A stretch of DNA of 64,000 nt from Planctomycetota bacterium (lineage in GTDB: Bacteria > Planctomycetota > UBA1135 > GCA-002686595), in NCBI GenBank assembly GCA_002686945.1, contig NYYZ01000039.1, positions 106,555-170,554 of the forward strand, in the 5' to 3' direction. The translations under genes and the position numbers were made by a program. The notes beneath the pieces are model-generated. The model saw only the letters and a list, made by a program, of their open reading frames with translations. It was not told the origin of the DNA and searched no databases. Below, one piece after another: positions 63,846 through 64,000 of the stretch; position 1 is the stretch's first letter, and each line of letters begins with the position of its first letter.

Positions 63846-64000
63846 CTAGAAGTCGACCTCTAGGCCGTTCGAGAAGTTCGAGTTGGTTCCATCGCGGTAC
63901 CAGAGCTGGAACATCCAGGTGGAGCCCCCGACAATGGTCCCTCCTGGGGGACTCGGCAGAGCCGCCGGCACATCATAACCAGTACCCACGGAAGAGGTTC
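63846..64000 (-). CDS. C-terminal end of a WYRD-type surface protein (truncated by window edge)
   Basis: Only the last 50 codons are visible. TGYDVPAALPSPPGGTIVGG, then STWMFQLWYRD and SNFSNGLEVDF before the TAG. It aligns closely with the C-terminus of the 46192 protein (PPGGTIL..STWDFQLWYRD..SNFSDAISVDF). The gene is absent from the ORF track because it is shorter than the track's limit. Confidence 0.85.
   Translation of the reverse strand, partial: TSSVGTGYDVPAALPSPPGGTIVGGSTWMFQLWYRDGTNSNFSNGLEVDF

Noticed and set aside
1-64000. CRISPR arrays, tRNA or rRNA genes, insertion sequences
   Set aside because: No regularly spaced repeats, no cloverleaf or rRNA-like stretches in the gaps, and no transposase or terminal inverted repeats were seen by eye; a tRNAscan/Infernal run would settle small RNAs.

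Overview
The window reads as chromosomal DNA of a free-living, heterotrophic planctomycete. The lineage call is an inference. It rests on a PSD1/DUF1549/DUF1553 cytochrome protein followed by a DUF1501 protein, a DUF3500 protein, solitary c-type haem domains on secreted proteins, and a recurring surface domain that ends in a WYRD...NFS.....F motif. The DNA is GC-rich and densely coded. Many genes join through ATGA or TGATG overlaps. I see no insertion sequence, phage, CRISPR array, rRNA or tRNA.

Layout. Bases 1-1143 hold the 3' part of a secreted M43 metalloprotease. Bases 1161-13034 are a fatty-acid block: fadJ-fadI (minus strand) diverge from tetR-fadE (plus strand) across a region holding a 19-bp palindrome, followed by fadD, a PlsC-like acyltransferase and an old-yellow-enzyme reductase. 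Bases 13057-17829 carry a lipoprotein, an unusual Nramp-like transporter, a DUF993 TIM-barrel protein and a DUF3500 protein. Bases 17831-29164 hold a YedF-like DsrE protein, a fuconolactonase-type lactonase, a phosphodiesterase, a slipin-NfeD pair and a tight operon of UxaA-type dehydratase, zinc dehydrogenase, lutABC and an SGNH hydrolase. This looks like breakdown of a 6-deoxy sugar acid through lactate. Bases 29172-32597 are a four-gene Mla/MCE lipid-transport operon. Bases 32660-35167 carry a D-threonine-aldolase-like enzyme and a YihY/BrkB protein. Bases 35268-42786 are the PSD1 / DUF1501 / LamG-terpenoid-cyclase-fold trio. Bases 42869-47919 hold a dihaem peroxidase, an orphan gene, a small lipoprotein and a large surface protein.

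The most notable item is at 48186-48647 (minus strand). It is a peroxiredoxin whose frame is open from end to end apart from one in-frame TGA, which falls exactly on the peroxidatic cysteine of the PxxxTxxC motif. The ORF track splits it into two unrelated-looking fragments. The best reading is a selenocysteine peroxiredoxin, and a stem-loop lies just 3' of the UGA where a bacterial SECIS would be. A YedF-like protein, a family linked to selenium metabolism, is also in the window.

Bases 48895-64000 carry a beta-propeller protein, a homocysteine methyltransferase, a sigma-region-4-like regulator operon (regulator, helical-repeat protein, proline-rich peptide, 1039-aa anchored Cna-B-like protein), a GNAT acetyltransferase, an orphan, a nitronate monooxygenase with a hotdog protein, a DUF4870 protein, an SGNH hydrolase, and two more proteins with the recurring surface domain. 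One of these is fused to PKD and haem segments and one is cut by the window edge. Several gene ends are marked by strong perfect hairpins.
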